DNA of 64,000 bases from Actinoplanes flavus (GCF_017592555.1 NZ_JAGFNS010000039.1:1-64000), one strand, 5' to 3'; numbered from the stretch's first letter, positions 33,888 to 43,475 are shown. Notes: generated by a model not told the origin, from the letters alone. Made by a program: numbers and translations.

Positions 33888-35629
33888 CGGCGGCACTCCG
33901 GGGGCAGGCAGCTGAATTCGGCCAGCGCAGTGTAGAAGATCTGACGGATGCCCGAGGGCTTGGCGGTGAGGGCGACCTGACCGCCGGTGGCCTTGGCGAT
34001 CTGGTTGAGCTCGGCCGGGTCGATCTCCGAGCCGACGCCGATGAACAGGATCGGCAGCGGACGCTTGCGATCGACGAGTTCGCCGAGCTCACGCAGCAGT
34101 TCAGCGCGGCTGATGCCGCTGGCGTTGTCGTCGGTTCCATCGGTCAGGATCAGCACCATGTTGATCCGGCCCGGCGTCCAGTTGCGGGTGGCGTCCCGGT
34201 AGGCGGCCAGCGCCGTGTCGTAGAGCCCGGTCTTCCCGTCCGGTTCCGCCTCCATCCGGCCGACCTTGCGGATGATCTCGTCCCGGCGCGGGCCGATCGG
34301 GCCGACCGGGACCACCTCGCGGTAGTCGCGCTTGCCGTCCAGGTCGGTGGAGTACTCCCAGACGCCCAGCTCGGTGGTGGGCAGCAGGAGTTTCACACCG
34401 TCCTGTGCGGCCTTGATGGTCGCGTCCATCCGGGACTCGGTGGCGCCGGGAGCCACCCCGGCCATCGAACCGGAGATGTCGAAGACGGCCAGCATGCGGG
34501 CGCTGATGTGCACCCCGCCCCACGCGTTGAGCAGTGTCTCCGCCTGGCTCTCGGAAGGGAGCGGGGCGGGCGGGTAGGCGGCGGTGCGCACCTTCGTGGC
34601 GGTCACGATGCCGGCCGGAGCGCTACCCGACGGCGTACGCAGCCCGTGCCCGGCGACCACGTCGGCGCCGTTGTCGGCGAGAAGGGCGCGCAGCAGCTCG
34701 GCGGCGTAGTCGCGCGGTTCGTCCTCGGTGGTGATCACCGCGTACGGGTAGTCGGGGCTGGGCACCGCGGTACCCGGATAGATCGCGATCTGCTTCTTCC
34801 CGCCGTCGGCCGCGAACAGCACCTGCTGCTCACTGGTGATCACCGCGGTCTCGTCCTTGCCGGGGCCCACCGGGTCGGAGGTGGCCTCGCCGGCGGTGGA
34901 CACGGTGTACGGCGAGAGCCGTCGCATGATGCCCGCGGTGGACGGCGCGTGGCCCTTGGCGATGTCCCGGATGCCGACCAGGGCGCCGAAGCCGAGCGGG
35001 CTGGTCGCCGGGTCCGGCAGCGCGACCGGGACCGGCGGCTTCGCGGCGCCGATCAGGCGCTGCCAGGTCAGGCCGCGCTTGCCGGCGAGCCGGGCCGCGG
35101 TGCCCTCGTCGAGGGCGAGCACGACCGGGGTGGTGGCCACCGAGATGCCCTCGGCCGGCACCCCGAAGGCGCCGACCGCGCGGGCACGGCGCAGCCAGAG
35201 TGTCGACTCGGGCAGCCACACGTCGGGGACCTGGGCCACCGCCGGCACGGGCTCGGCGCCCGCGCTGGCACGCGAGCCGGACGGCTTTCCGCCGGCCGGG
35301 CTCGCCGACGCGGCATCGGAGACCGCGACGGCGACGTCCGAGCCGGTCCGCGCGACCGTACGCAGCACCTCCGCCGACTCGCGCTCCTCGATCACCAGAT
35401 CCAGACAGGCGTCGCGGGCGCTCAGCCGGGAGGCGATCTCGCGTACCGGTGGGGCGATGCTCGGCGCGGCGGCGACCCGCAGCGTGGTGCGTTCGGAGCA
35501 CGGTGGATCGCTACGCGTTCGATCGATATATGTATATCCAGACCAACCGGCGAGAACCGCGATCAGCGCGATACTCAGCATCGTGACCGGCCAGAACTCC
35601 GGTCGCGAGCGGAGGCTCCCTTCGCTCAC
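33884..35629 (-). CDS. Membrane-anchored solute-binding-like plus von Willebrand factor A protein
   Basis: A 581-aa exported protein: short cytosolic N-terminus, one transmembrane anchor (TMLSIALIAVLAGWSGYTYI), a periplasmic-binding-protein-like domain (about 40-365), then a VWA domain (about 378-575) with the metal-ion-dependent adhesion motif DISGS starting at Asp384 and a conserved LTDGTDD. Such proteins are common in actinomycetes and are thought to bind partners or ligands outside the membrane; the ligand is unknown. GTG at 35629 has AAGGAG five bases upstream. Its stop overlaps the AftD start by four bases, so the two are translated together, suggesting a role in assembling or scaffolding arabinan synthesis. 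It diverges from the GT4 gene. Confidence 0.85.
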   Translation of the reverse strand: MSEGSLRSRPEFWPVTMLSIALIAVLAGWSGYTYIDRTRSDPPCSERTTLRVAAAPSIAPPVREIASRLSARDACLDLVIEERESAEVLRTVARTGSDVAVAVSDAASASPAGGKPSGSRASAGAEPVPAVAQVPDVWLPESTLWLRRARAVGAFGVPAEGISVATTPVVLALDEGTAARLAGKRGLTWQRLIGAAKPPVPVALPDPATSPLGFGALVGIRDIAKGHAPSTAGIMRRLSPYTVSTAGEATSDPVGPGKDETAVITSEQQVLFAADGGKKQIAIYPGTAVPSPDYPYAVITTEDEPRDYAAELLRALLADNGADVVAGHGLRTPSGSAPAGIVTATKVRTAAYPPAPLPSESQAETLLNAWGGVHISARMLAVFDISGSMAGVAPGATESRMDATIKAAQDGVKLLLPTTELGVWEYSTDLDGKRDYREVVPVGPIGPRRDEIIRKVGRMEAEPDGKTGLYDTALAAYRDATRNWTPGRINMVLILTDGTDDNASGISRAELLRELGELVDRKRPLPILFIGVGSEIDPAELNQIAKATGGQVALTAKPSGIRQIFYTALAEFSCLPPECRR

Positions 35630-35732
35630 GCGGCTCCTTCCGAGGTAACGCACCCGTTGCGAAGGTGCCTGAGCTGACCTACTGTGACGCGACCGCGAAT
35701 CGTACTCGCTAGTAGGGGTGGCAGAGTAGACC

Positions 35733-36920
35733 ATGACGGATGCCCGCGGCGGTCACGTCCTGTTCCTCAACTGGCGGGACACCAAGCACCCCGAAGGCGG
35801 GGGCTCAGAGCTGTACCTCGACCGGGTGGCCACCGAACTGGTGCGTCACGGGTACCGCGTGACCCTGCTCTGTCAGGCGCACGGGACCGCCCTGGCGGAG
35901 GAGAGCACCCCGGACGGGGTGCGGATCGTCCGCCGAGGTGGACGGCACACCGTCTACCTCCTGGCTGCTCTCACCTACCTACTCGGCTATTTCGGTATCG
36001 GCCCTCTGTCCAGGCGCCGCCTGGGCCGGCCGGATCTGGTGATAGACGTCGGCAACGGCATGCCGTTCCTGAGCCGTCTCTACGTTCGTAAACCGGTGAT
36101 CGTGCTGGTCCACCATGTGCACCGGGAGCAGTGGCCGGTGGTGTTCGGCCCCCGGTTGGCCCGGATCGGCTGGTGGATCGAATCGGTCCTGGCGGTGCGT
36201 GTCTACCGGCGCTGTCCGTACGTGACGGTCTCCGAGTCGACCCGTGAGGAGCTGGTCGGCCTGGGCGTGGACCGGCACCGGATCTCGGTGGTGCACAACG
36301 GGACACCCGAGGTGACCGGGCCGCCGCACCCGCGGACCCCGCATCCGAGCCTCATGGTGCTGGGCCGTCTGGTGCCGCACAAGCGGGTCGAGTTCGCGCT
36401 GCGCGCCACCGCCCTGCTCGCCCTGGAACTCCCCACGGTGGAGCTGGTGGTGGCCGGTCAGGGCTGGTGGGACGAGCCGCTGCTGCAACTCACCGCCGAC
36501 CTGGGGATCGAGGACCGGGTCCGGTTCACCGGTTTCGTCACCGAGGAACACAAGCACGAGCTGCTCTGCCAGTCGTGGCTGCTGCTGATGCCCTCGCTCA
36601 AGGAGGGCTGGGGCCTGACCATCGTCGAGGCCGGCGTCCGGGGCACGCCCTCGGTGGCGTTCCGCTCCGCGGGTGGCGTCGCCGACGCGATGGCCGACGG
36701 GGAGACCGGCGTGCTCGTGGAGAACGAGTACGACTTCTTCCTCCAGGTTCGAGCGTTGTTGCTGGATGCCTCCCGGCGTACCGGGATGGGCCTGGCCGCC
36801 GCCGCCTACGCGAGCAACTTCACCTGGGAGAAGGCCGGCCAGGGGTTCTCCCAGGTGGTGGCCCGGCAGCTCAACGGCGGCCAGCGCGGCCACCAGGTTC
36901 CGGCCGACCAGCCGGCCTGA
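35733..36920 (+). CDS. GT4-family glycosyltransferase
   Basis: A cytosolic, GT-B-fold retaining glycosyltransferase of 395 aa that should move a sugar from a nucleotide donor to a lipid-linked or nascent glycan. Visible features: the N-terminal acceptor-site motif NWRDTKHPEGGGSE, the inter-domain VVHNGTPEV, the start of the second domain MVLGRLVPHKRVE, and the donor-site EGWGLTIVE (Glu-x7-Glu) followed by GTPSVAF. ATG at 35733 is used; no strong ribosome binding site is seen (GGCAGAG is weak). The gene is divergent from the VWA-AftD operon and convergent with the FnIII protein, consistent with envelope glycan synthesis. Donor and acceptor cannot be read from the sequence. Confidence 0.88.
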   Translation: MTDARGGHVLFLNWRDTKHPEGGGSELYLDRVATELVRHGYRVTLLCQAHGTALAEESTPDGVRIVRRGGRHTVYLLAALTYLLGYFGIGPLSRRRLGRPDLVIDVGNGMPFLSRLYVRKPVIVLVHHVHREQWPVVFGPRLARIGWWIESVLAVRVYRRCPYVTVSESTREELVGLGVDRHRISVVHNGTPEVTGPPHPRTPHPSLMVLGRLVPHKRVEFALRATALLALELPTVELVVAGQGWWDEPLLQLTADLGIEDRVRFTGFVTEEHKHELLCQSWLLLMPSLKEGWGLTIVEAGVRGTPSVAFRSAGGVADAMADGETGVLVENEYDFFLQVRALLLDASRRTGMGLAAAAYASNFTWEKAGQGFSQVVARQLNGGQRGHQVPADQPA

Positions 36921-36925
36921 GACCG

Positions 36926-36963
36926 CGACCGGACGGGTCACGGCCCCAGGCCGGGCCCCGGTC
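36926..36963. terminator. Possible bidirectional terminator between GT4 and FnIII genes
   Basis: GACCGG and CCGGTC border a GC-rich region with internal GGCCCC/GGGGCC-like pairing. It lies in the 41-base gap between two stop codons. The fold is irregular. Confidence 0.35.
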
Positions 36964-39517
36964 AGGACGCCGCTGGTGCCACCGGCCGCGCCGCCACCAC
37001 GTTGCTCGGCAGGCTGACGCCGCCGTAGCCGAGAGCGACCATCCGGAACTCGTAGTCGCGGCCGTTGACCAGGTCGCCGACGGTCATCGTGCAGCACGTG
37101 GTGACCGGGATGCTGGTCCTGGTGAAGCCGGTCTCGCCCGCGGACACGTTCCGGATCTCGACGTAGTGCCAGTTGTCCGCGCTCCCCTGCCAGGTGAGCG
37201 TCACCTGGCGGTTGCCGGGAACGACCTGGAGGCCGGTCGGCGCGGGCGGGGGCGGGAAGTCGGCGGTCTCGGTGTCGGGCGCCGACTTGGCCGACTCACC
37301 GGTGTCGCCCAGAGCGCTGACCGCGAACTCGTACTCGTGGGCCTCCTCGAGCCCGCCGGCGACCATCGTGCAACAGGTGGTGATCGGCCAGGCCAGCCTG
37401 GTGTACTCGGTCTGGCCCGCGGTCAGGTCCCGCTGGTACACGTAGAACCAGGTCCCGGCGGTCGCGTACGACCAGGTCAGCTTGATCGTGCCGTCGGACT
37501 GGGCGGTGGCGCTCAGATGCGTCGGCGCGGGCGGCGGGGGGAACTTCGCGGTCGCCGACACCGTCTCCGCGTGTTCCGACTCGCCGCCGTTGCTCGTGGC
37601 GGCGACCTGGTACTCGTACTCGTGGTCATGGACCAGCCCACCGGCGACCATCGTGCAACAGCTGGTGACCGGCCAGGCCAGCTTCGTGAAGGCGGTCTCC
37701 CCCGCGGTCACGTCCCGCTGGTACACCCAGAACCAGCTGGTCGCGTCGACGTGCGACCAGGTCAACCTGATGGTGCCGTCGGCCTGCGCGTCGGCGGCGA
37801 GGCCGGTGACCGGCAGCGGCCGGCTGTAGAACGCGGTCGCGGTGACCGTCGCGGACGCGGCCGAGGTGCCGCCACCGTGCACCGCGACCACGTGGAAGGC
37901 GTAGTCGTGGCCGTTGCCCAGCCCGGTCACGGTGAGGGTGGTGTCGACCGGGCTCGGGTCCCACAGCCGGGTCGCCCGGGTCTCGCCCGCGGTCACGTCA
38001 CGCCGGTACACCTCGTAGCGCCAGACGTCGGGCACCCCGGTCCAGTTCAGCGTGATCGATCCGCCGTCCGTCGCGGCGGCGGTCAACCCCGACGGAGCGG
38101 CGGGGGCGGGAATCGTCACGGTGGCGGCGGCGGTCGCCGACTGAGGACCGGCGCCGGTCGCGTTGACGGCCGCGACGCGGAATTCGTACCGGTGCCCGGT
38201 GCGGTAGAAGTTGGTGAGCGTGCGCGACGTCGTGGACACCCCGGTCGCCACCCGGGTGAAATGCGTCTGTCCGGCCGTCACGTCGCGCTCGGAGATCACA
38301 TACGTGAGCCCGGTCCCGGCCGGGGCCTGCCAGGCGAGCTGAACGGCGCCGGCGCTGCCCGGGGTGGCGGTCAGCCCGGTCGGTGCGGCGGGGACCAGCG
38401 CCGGGTCGGGTACCGGCAGTGGCCAGTTGACCTCCACGAAGCGCGGCCGGTACCGGGTGACGTCCGTGTAGACCGACCCACCGTCCAGGTTGTTGACGTT
38501 GTAGGAGACCAGCAGCCGGCCCGAGCGCGCCAGTTCCGGATGCAGCCGCGAGTCGTAGACCATGGCGCCCGGGATGCCTGCCGGCTCCGGAGCGGTGAAC
38601 AGGACGGACGGGCCGGTGAAGGGACCGGTGGGCGACGTCGCGGTGTAGGCGACGAAGTCGGAGGAGAACGTCTGGTTCGTCTCCTGGGTGACCAGGACGT
38701 AGGTGCTGCCCACCTTCTGGACCCCGAACCCGGCGCCCACACCGGACAGCAGGCGCGCCGAGGCGGACTCGGAGCTGCTCCACGTGCTGCCGGTCCAGAA
38801 CTGCCACGCGGTGGCGAGGCCACGCGAGGACCGGACCCGGGCCAGGTGCGCGAACCGGAGCTGGTCGGTGTCCTCGGCGCCGTAGATGTAGGTGTAGGTG
38901 CCGTCCTCGACGATCGCGGAGCCCCAGGCGACCCGGCTGCCGTACCCGAGGTCGGTGACGCTGGTGACCGTCATCGCCGGCAGGGCGAAGGTGACCACGG
39001 CGCTGTCGGCCAGCGCGAAGTCGAGCGGGCCGCTGCCGGTGGGGCTCATCCGCTGGTAGACGGCACGGAGGGTGCCGCCCTCGACGGTCGCGTCGCCGAC
39101 CCAGTACCGGTCGCCGCTGCCGGCGGGCGGCTGCACCAGCGACTTCGGCGCCGCGGCCGTGCCACCGTGCAGGGTGTCGACGAGCTTCACCCCGTCCTGG
39201 AGCACCACCGAGTTATTGATCATGGGGGTGTTCGCCGGCAGGCTGCCGCCGGGGTTGACCGGACCGACCAGGGTGTCCGAGAAGAACCAGGCGTTGCGGC
39301 CGTCCGGCAGCGGCACGGACACGGTGCTGTCACCGCTGGTCCACTCGCCGCCGGTGTTGCCGTACGCGTTGAACTCGGTGTTGAGCGCCGCCGCGGACAT
39401 GCCGCCGGCCGGCAGTGCCGCGGTCGCGGGGGTGGTGGTGGCGACCAGCCCGGTCGCCAGAACGGAGAGAGCGGCGGCCGTGGTGAGCGGCACGCGCAGC
39501 AGTGTGGTGATCGGCAA
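36962..39517 (-). CDS. Secreted propeller-like domain plus five FnIII repeats
   Basis: An extracellular protein of 851 aa: signal peptide (TTAAALSVLATGLVATTTPATA), a domain of about 370 residues of the DUF5005/DUF4185-like type (GDSTVSVPLPDGRNAWFFSDT, VYDSRLHPELARSGRLLVSYN), a family that resembles five-bladed glycosidase folds but has no proven activity, then five fibronectin type III modules. Each module carries RDVTAGET-like sequence, and modules 3-5 hold a Cys-Cys pair in PVTSCCTMVAGG-type segments; no other cysteines occur. TTG at 39517 has GGGAGG four bases upstream and opens the signal peptide; ATG at 39541 (851 to 859 aa) is the alternative. It is a shorter paralogue of the protein at 43805-48523. 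The role is probably carbohydrate or surface binding. Confidence 0.8.
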   Translation of the reverse strand: MPITTLLRVPLTTAAALSVLATGLVATTTPATAALPAGGMSAAALNTEFNAYGNTGGEWTSGDSTVSVPLPDGRNAWFFSDTLVGPVNPGGSLPANTPMINNSVVLQDGVKLVDTLHGGTAAAPKSLVQPPAGSGDRYWVGDATVEGGTLRAVYQRMSPTGSGPLDFALADSAVVTFALPAMTVTSVTDLGYGSRVAWGSAIVEDGTYTYIYGAEDTDQLRFAHLARVRSSRGLATAWQFWTGSTWSSSESASARLLSGVGAGFGVQKVGSTYVLVTQETNQTFSSDFVAYTATSPTGPFTGPSVLFTAPEPAGIPGAMVYDSRLHPELARSGRLLVSYNVNNLDGGSVYTDVTRYRPRFVEVNWPLPVPDPALVPAAPTGLTATPGSAGAVQLAWQAPAGTGLTYVISERDVTAGQTHFTRVATGVSTTSRTLTNFYRTGHRYEFRVAAVNATGAGPQSATAAATVTIPAPAAPSGLTAAATDGGSITLNWTGVPDVWRYEVYRRDVTAGETRATRLWDPSPVDTTLTVTGLGNGHDYAFHVVAVHGGGTSAASATVTATAFYSRPLPVTGLAADAQADGTIRLTWSHVDATSWFWVYQRDVTAGETAFTKLAWPVTSCCTMVAGGLVHDHEYEYQVAATSNGGESEHAETVSATAKFPPPPAPTHLSATAQSDGTIKLTWSYATAGTWFYVYQRDLTAGQTEYTRLAWPITTCCTMVAGGLEEAHEYEFAVSALGDTGESAKSAPDTETADFPPPPAPTGLQVVPGNRQVTLTWQGSADNWHYVEIRNVSAGETGFTRTSIPVTTCCTMTVGDLVNGRDYEFRMVALGYGGVSLPSNVVAARPVAPAAS

Positions 39518-39544
39518 GGGACCTCCCGTGTAGGCCCCCATCCT

Positions 39545-39639
39545 TGATCACTTGATTTAAATGTGTCCATTGAGCGATGGTCGAGATGATCAACCCGATC
39601 AGACCTAGCCGCGAGCCCGGCATTGAACGATAATGATCA
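39545..39639. promoter_or_regulatory. Cluster of three TGATCA palindromes upstream of the FnIII gene
   Basis: TGATCA at 39545, 39587 and 39634, in an AT-rich patch (CTTGATTTAAATG, AATGATCAAT). The same three-copy arrangement occurs upstream of the paralogous gene at 48523. Probable shared regulatory site; factor unknown. Confidence 0.5.
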
Positions 39640-39663
39640 ATTTCCTGCGGGGCCCGGAGACGG

Positions 39664-39699
39664 CGACAGCCGACCGGCGGGGCTGCCGGTCGGCTGTCG
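39664..39699 (-). terminator. Terminator after the DUF2613 gene
   Basis: A perfect 15-bp stem (CGACAGCCGACCGGC and complement) on a GGGGCT loop, 12 bases beyond the DUF2613 stop codon. Confidence 0.85.
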
Positions 39700-39711
39700 G
39701 TGTTACCTCGT

Positions 39712-39876
39712 TCAGCGGGAGCCGTAGGCCGCCGCACCCTGCTGCGGATTGGTGCTGCTCACGCTGGCGACATGGTCGGCGGAGGGGTTCAGGGCGCTGA
39801 CCGCCGCGAACACTCCGACGACCCCGAGGATGCCCCCGGCAAACGTCGCAACAATGAACGTGGCCAGTTTGGCCAT
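39712..39876 (-). CDS. DUF2613 small membrane/secreted protein
   Basis: A 54-aa protein, MAKLATFIVATFAGGILGV followed by VGVFAAVSALNP and a short polar tail ending QQGAAAYGSR, the full length and shape of DUF2613. In Mycobacterium tuberculosis the DUF2613 gene Rv0236A sits beside aftD (Rv0236c), so its place beside a GT-C-like gene here is conserved context. ATG at 39876 has GGAGGAAAG just upstream; the longer ORF to 39918 lacks such a site. Its first 88 bases overlap, in another frame, the 3' end of the upstream membrane transferase gene. The function is unknown; a small partner of an arabinosyl- or mannosyltransferase is a reasonable guess. Confidence 0.85.
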   Translation of the reverse strand: MAKLATFIVATFAGGILGVVGVFAAVSALNPSADHVASVSSTNPQQGAAAYGSR

Positions 39877-41576
39877 GATCTTTCCTCCCCGGTTCGGTGG
39901 GTGCGCGGACGGTACCACGATCTACTGCCCAGTAGCAGTAGTGCAAGAACCCCACTGATCACGACCGCCGCGGCCAGCAGGTGGGCGGACAGGATCGCCG
40001 CCCGGCGACCGGTGCCCGCCTCCCGGAGCACGGCGGGCGCGGCCGGGTTCTCCCACAGTTGAAGGTATCGACCGTCGTACACCAGGCGCAGGCCCGAGAG
40101 GGCAGCGGTGCCCGGCTCCTGAGCGCCCCGGGCCACCAGCACCCACCGGGTTCCGGCCTCCGCGGCGGGCCGGCCCCGGGCGAGCAACTCGCCCACCACG
40201 GCCGCCCGAGGGCTCTCCCCGTCGACCGTCACCGGCCCGACCCGCAACGCGTCGTTCATCAGCACCGGCACGTCCAGGTAGCGGGGCGCCGGATCCCGGA
40301 TCACCACGCCGCCGCCCCAGGCGTACCGCTGATAGCCCTCGAACGGCAGCGACAGCACCTCCCCGGGCCGCTCCCGCACCAGAGCCGCCACCGCACCGAA
40401 GTCGGCCGGGTAGCGCACCGGCCGCAACTGCCCCAGCGCGCCGAACGCCAGGTCCGGCAGCAGCACGACGGGCAGCAGCGCGGCGGCGGCGAGCACCACC
40501 CGGCCGAGGGCCGCATCCCAGCGACGGACGAGACGTTCGGCGAGCAGCTCCGCGCCGAGCGCGAAACCCAGAGCGAGGACCAGGGCGTACGGGATGAGGA
40601 ACTTCTGCCCGTCGCGCAGCAGCCCGCCGCCCGGCACGTGCACGACCGCCCACTCCAGCAGCCCGGCCGCCGGCGTCACCCCGGCCAGCGCCAGCAGGAA
40701 CCCGGCGGCTGCCAGCACGAACAGGCGGACCGCGTCCTCCGGGCGGCGCCGGCGCAGCTCACGCAGGCCCGGCAGGGCCACCGCGAGCAGCAGCACCGTC
40801 ACCAGCGGGACCAGCACCGACTCCCGGCTCGCCGGGACGGTCTGCGCGTTCCAGATGCCACCGGTCCCGGCCAGCGCCATCCACACGCCCGCCCCGTTCT
40901 CCGCCCGGGCCGCGAACTGGGCCACCCCCTCCGGGTCGGAGGTCCCCCCGGCCGGGCCGGTCAGCGCGGCCACCAGCCAGGGCGTGTTCAGGGCCGCCAC
41001 GGCGGCCAGGGCCACGGCGGTCACCCGCCGCCGCAGCGGCACCAGCACGGCGACGGTCGCCAGCGCGATCAGGCCGCCGGTCGGCGTCAGCGCGGCCGGC
41101 GCGGCCGCGACCACCAGGCGGGGCAGGCCTCCCCGCCGCCCGGCGCGCACGTCACCCGCCGCGATGATCAGCCAAGGCAGGCAGGCGTACGCCAGGAGCA
41201 GCACCCACTGGCCCAGAAGCAGACGTTCGGCCAGGTACGGCGTCCACGCGTAGGCCAGAGCCGCCACCACGCGGGGCAGCAGCCGGGCGGTGGGCAGCAA
41301 CCTGGCGGCGCCGAGCGCGGCCAGGTAGACGATCGCCACCAGCGCGATCCGTTGCAGCAGCCAGCCCGGCATCACGAAGCTCGCGGCCGACACCGCGGCG
41401 TCCAGCGGGACGGCCCGTGGCAGGGCGTCGGCCGGGGCCAGCATCTCCCAGGTCATCGGCTGCCGCGGCACGAAAGTCATGTCGTACCGCTGCACGTAGC
41501 CGGGCAGCGCCAGGGGCGCCAGCACCACGGCCGTCACCGTGGCGGCGACGCTGTGCAGAACCGGCCCCTGGCGCAC
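39789..41576 (-). CDS. Polytopic GT-C-like membrane protein, possible lipid-linked sugar transferase
   Basis: A 595-aa protein with about 12-13 hydrophobic segments and two extracytoplasmic parts: a first loop after segment 1 (YVQRYDMTFVPRQPMTWEML) and a C-terminal domain (SLPFEGYQRYAWGGG, LWENPAAP) before a last segment. The plan resembles GT-C transferases that use polyprenyl-phosphate sugars, and AftD in miniature, but I do not see a diagnostic DxD-type motif. GTG at 41576 shares a base with the stop of the preceding gene (TAGTG), so the two are coupled. The last 30 residues (RSWPNWPRSLL and onward) overlap the DUF2613 gene in another frame and may be a recent extension. Donor unknown. Confidence 0.75.
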   Translation of the reverse strand: MRQGPVLHSVAATVTAVVLAPLALPGYVQRYDMTFVPRQPMTWEMLAPADALPRAVPLDAAVSAASFVMPGWLLQRIALVAIVYLAALGAARLLPTARLLPRVVAALAYAWTPYLAERLLLGQWVLLLAYACLPWLIIAAGDVRAGRRGGLPRLVVAAAPAALTPTGGLIALATVAVLVPLRRRVTAVALAAVAALNTPWLVAALTGPAGGTSDPEGVAQFAARAENGAGVWMALAGTGGIWNAQTVPASRESVLVPLVTVLLLAVALPGLRELRRRRPEDAVRLFVLAAAGFLLALAGVTPAAGLLEWAVVHVPGGGLLRDGQKFLIPYALVLALGFALGAELLAERLVRRWDAALGRVVLAAAALLPVVLLPDLAFGALGQLRPVRYPADFGAVAALVRERPGEVLSLPFEGYQRYAWGGGVVIRDPAPRYLDVPVLMNDALRVGPVTVDGESPRAAVVGELLARGRPAAEAGTRWVLVARGAQEPGTAALSGLRLVYDGRYLQLWENPAAPAVLREAGTGRRAAILSAHLLAAAVVISGVLALLLLGSRSWYRPRTHRTGEERSWPNWPRSLLRRLPGASSGSSECSRRSAP

Positions 41577-43450
41577 TATCCGGCCGGCGCGGGAACGACG
41601 TTGCCCACCACGATCTCGTCGGTGCACACCCCGGCCGCCGGATCGGAGACCTTGAGCTCCAGCGAGTCGCCGCCGCCGTCGGCGAGCAGGAACATCGCGT
41701 TCAGTCCCTCGTGCACGTCGAAGGGCACCAGGGAACCGTCGCCGAGCCGCAGCGTCGCCGCCGTGTCGCGGTCACTGAGGTAGGCGATCCGGACCACGTG
41801 CCAATAGTCGATGACGCTGGAGGCCAGCGTGACCTGGACCGGCGATCCGGCGATCCGGTAGCCGCACCCCGGCTGCGGCCCGGGTTCGGCGGCGACGCCG
41901 GTCACCCAGGCCGGCCGCACGTGCCCGGCCTCGTCGAAGACCGACAGGTTGCGGGACTGGGTGACGAAGACCGGGCCGTCCTTCATCGGCGCGAAGAACT
42001 GGGACTGCTTGTTGTACGGCGCGGACAGCGGGCCGACCACCCCCTCGGGCACCGGCTGGTCCATGAACACCGTGCCGGCCGGCGCGGCGGTCAGGTCGGC
42101 GCGCGCGGTGGCCAGGTAGTCGCGGCCCTGCTTGATCGCCCACTGGTCGCCGAAGCGCACGGCGGTGAAGGCCGTGCTCAGCACCAGCGCCGCCAGACCG
42201 CCGACCAGCAGGCGGGGCGCCAGGGCGCTGCGGGTGAGTGCCGTCCATCGGGGCGCGGCGGGGGCGGTCTCGGTGTCGTCGCGCCGCAGGCCGCACAGCG
42301 CGGCCCCGGTGGCGATCGCGGCGACCACGACGACGTCGGCGAGGTATCGCGGCACCGCACCGGCGACGCCACTGAACACCGAGCCGAGCCGGGTCGCGCC
42401 GAGCAGGCCGGCGACCAGGGCGGCGTAGAGCAGCACGAGCAGCCAGGCGCGCCCGGCCGCGGCGCCGCGCAGCCACACGGTGAAGGCCACGAAGGCGAGC
42501 ACCACGCCCACGCCCACCCAGCGGGCGATCACCGACGGCGCCGTGATCGGGGCGCCGTCACCCGCGCCCAGCCAGGCCCACGGGCCGCCGACCAGGCCCG
42601 GCAGCAGAGTGTGGCCGAACATCTGGGTCAGGAAGGTGGTCACCTCGTCGACCGAGGCCGGCTTGCGCAGCGAGGACGTCGACCGGGACAGGTAGAACAG
42701 CAGGAACGTCCCCGCGACGAAGGTGAGCACCGCCCAGGACTGCCACCACCGGGTCACCGTGGTGATCAGCGAACGGATCGGGCCGCCCCGCGTGTAGAGA
42801 CAGAGCGTCATCAGGAAGACCAGGGCCACCGACAGGATCGCCTTCTCGAAGAAGGCCAGTCCCAGCAGCACCGACAGGGCCAGCGTGACCAGGTGCCGGG
42901 GCTGCCGGGTCCGGATGTACTTCACCTGGGCGCCGACCGCCAGGACCATGGCGAGCTGCATCGGGATCATGTTGATCCCGACCGCCCACCAGGAGCTGGC
43001 CTCCAGGGTGAGCGGGCTGAACAGGAAGACCGTCAGGGGGACCAGCAGACTCCAGCCGGGCTCCAGCATCAGGCACAGCAGCCGGTAGAACGCGATGCCG
43101 AGCACCGCCTGGCCGAGGACCAGCAACGTCAGGTAGGGCGCGTAACTGAAACCGCCGGCCTGGTGGGTGAGCCAGGTGACGAGCTGGCCGGCCGGCATCA
43201 GGTGGTTGTTGAAGAGCGTGAACAGATAGTCCGGCACGGCGCCGGACTCCTCCGCCATGGAGATCAGCGGGAAGTCGTCGAAGGCGAGGTACCCCCGGCC
43301 GGCGATCGCGGCCCGCGCGGCGACGCTCGCCACGATGAGCGCGGCGGCGACGGCCCCCACGGAGAGGCTGATGCCGGTAGCCGGAGAGGGCGCGACGCTG
43401 CGTTCGGGAGGTGGGGCCAAGGACACGACAGCAGGTTGCCACAGCGTCAC
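41576..43450 (-). CDS. Polytopic membrane protein with extracytoplasmic C-terminal domain, GT-C-like
   Basis: A 624-aa protein with about 11 hydrophobic segments followed by a beta-rich extracytoplasmic domain (about 440-624) with two cysteines (QPGCGYR, AGVCTDE). The first loop GYLAFDDFPLISMAEESG carries acidic residues where GT-C enzymes have their catalytic DxD/DD motif (FDDF), and segment order fits that fold. Substrate unknown. Its stop overlaps the start of the next GT-C-like gene. The GTG start at 43450 has AGAGG immediately before it with no proper spacing, so the true start is uncertain. A hairpin at 43476 separates it from the upstream gene, so it probably has its own promoter there. 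Confidence 0.75.
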   Translation of the reverse strand: MTLWQPAVVSLAPPPERSVAPSPATGISLSVGAVAAALIVASVAARAAIAGRGYLAFDDFPLISMAEESGAVPDYLFTLFNNHLMPAGQLVTWLTHQAGGFSYAPYLTLLVLGQAVLGIAFYRLLCLMLEPGWSLLVPLTVFLFSPLTLEASSWWAVGINMIPMQLAMVLAVGAQVKYIRTRQPRHLVTLALSVLLGLAFFEKAILSVALVFLMTLCLYTRGGPIRSLITTVTRWWQSWAVLTFVAGTFLLFYLSRSTSSLRKPASVDEVTTFLTQMFGHTLLPGLVGGPWAWLGAGDGAPITAPSVIARWVGVGVVLAFVAFTVWLRGAAAGRAWLLVLLYAALVAGLLGATRLGSVFSGVAGAVPRYLADVVVVAAIATGAALCGLRRDDTETAPAAPRWTALTRSALAPRLLVGGLAALVLSTAFTAVRFGDQWAIKQGRDYLATARADLTAAPAGTVFMDQPVPEGVVGPLSAPYNKQSQFFAPMKDGPVFVTQSRNLSVFDEAGHVRPAWVTGVAAEPGPQPGCGYRIAGSPVQVTLASSVIDYWHVVRIAYLSDRDTAATLRLGDGSLVPFDVHEGLNAMFLLADGGGDSLELKVSDPAAGVCTDEIVVGNVVPAPAG

Positions 43451-43475
43451 CTCTTTTGACAGGGCGGGTGCGCAA

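Noticed and set aside
29735..33896. Annotating AftD and the methyltransferase as two separate genes
   Set aside because: No stop codon separates them in the given sequence; the internal start is recorded as a site instead of asserting a split.
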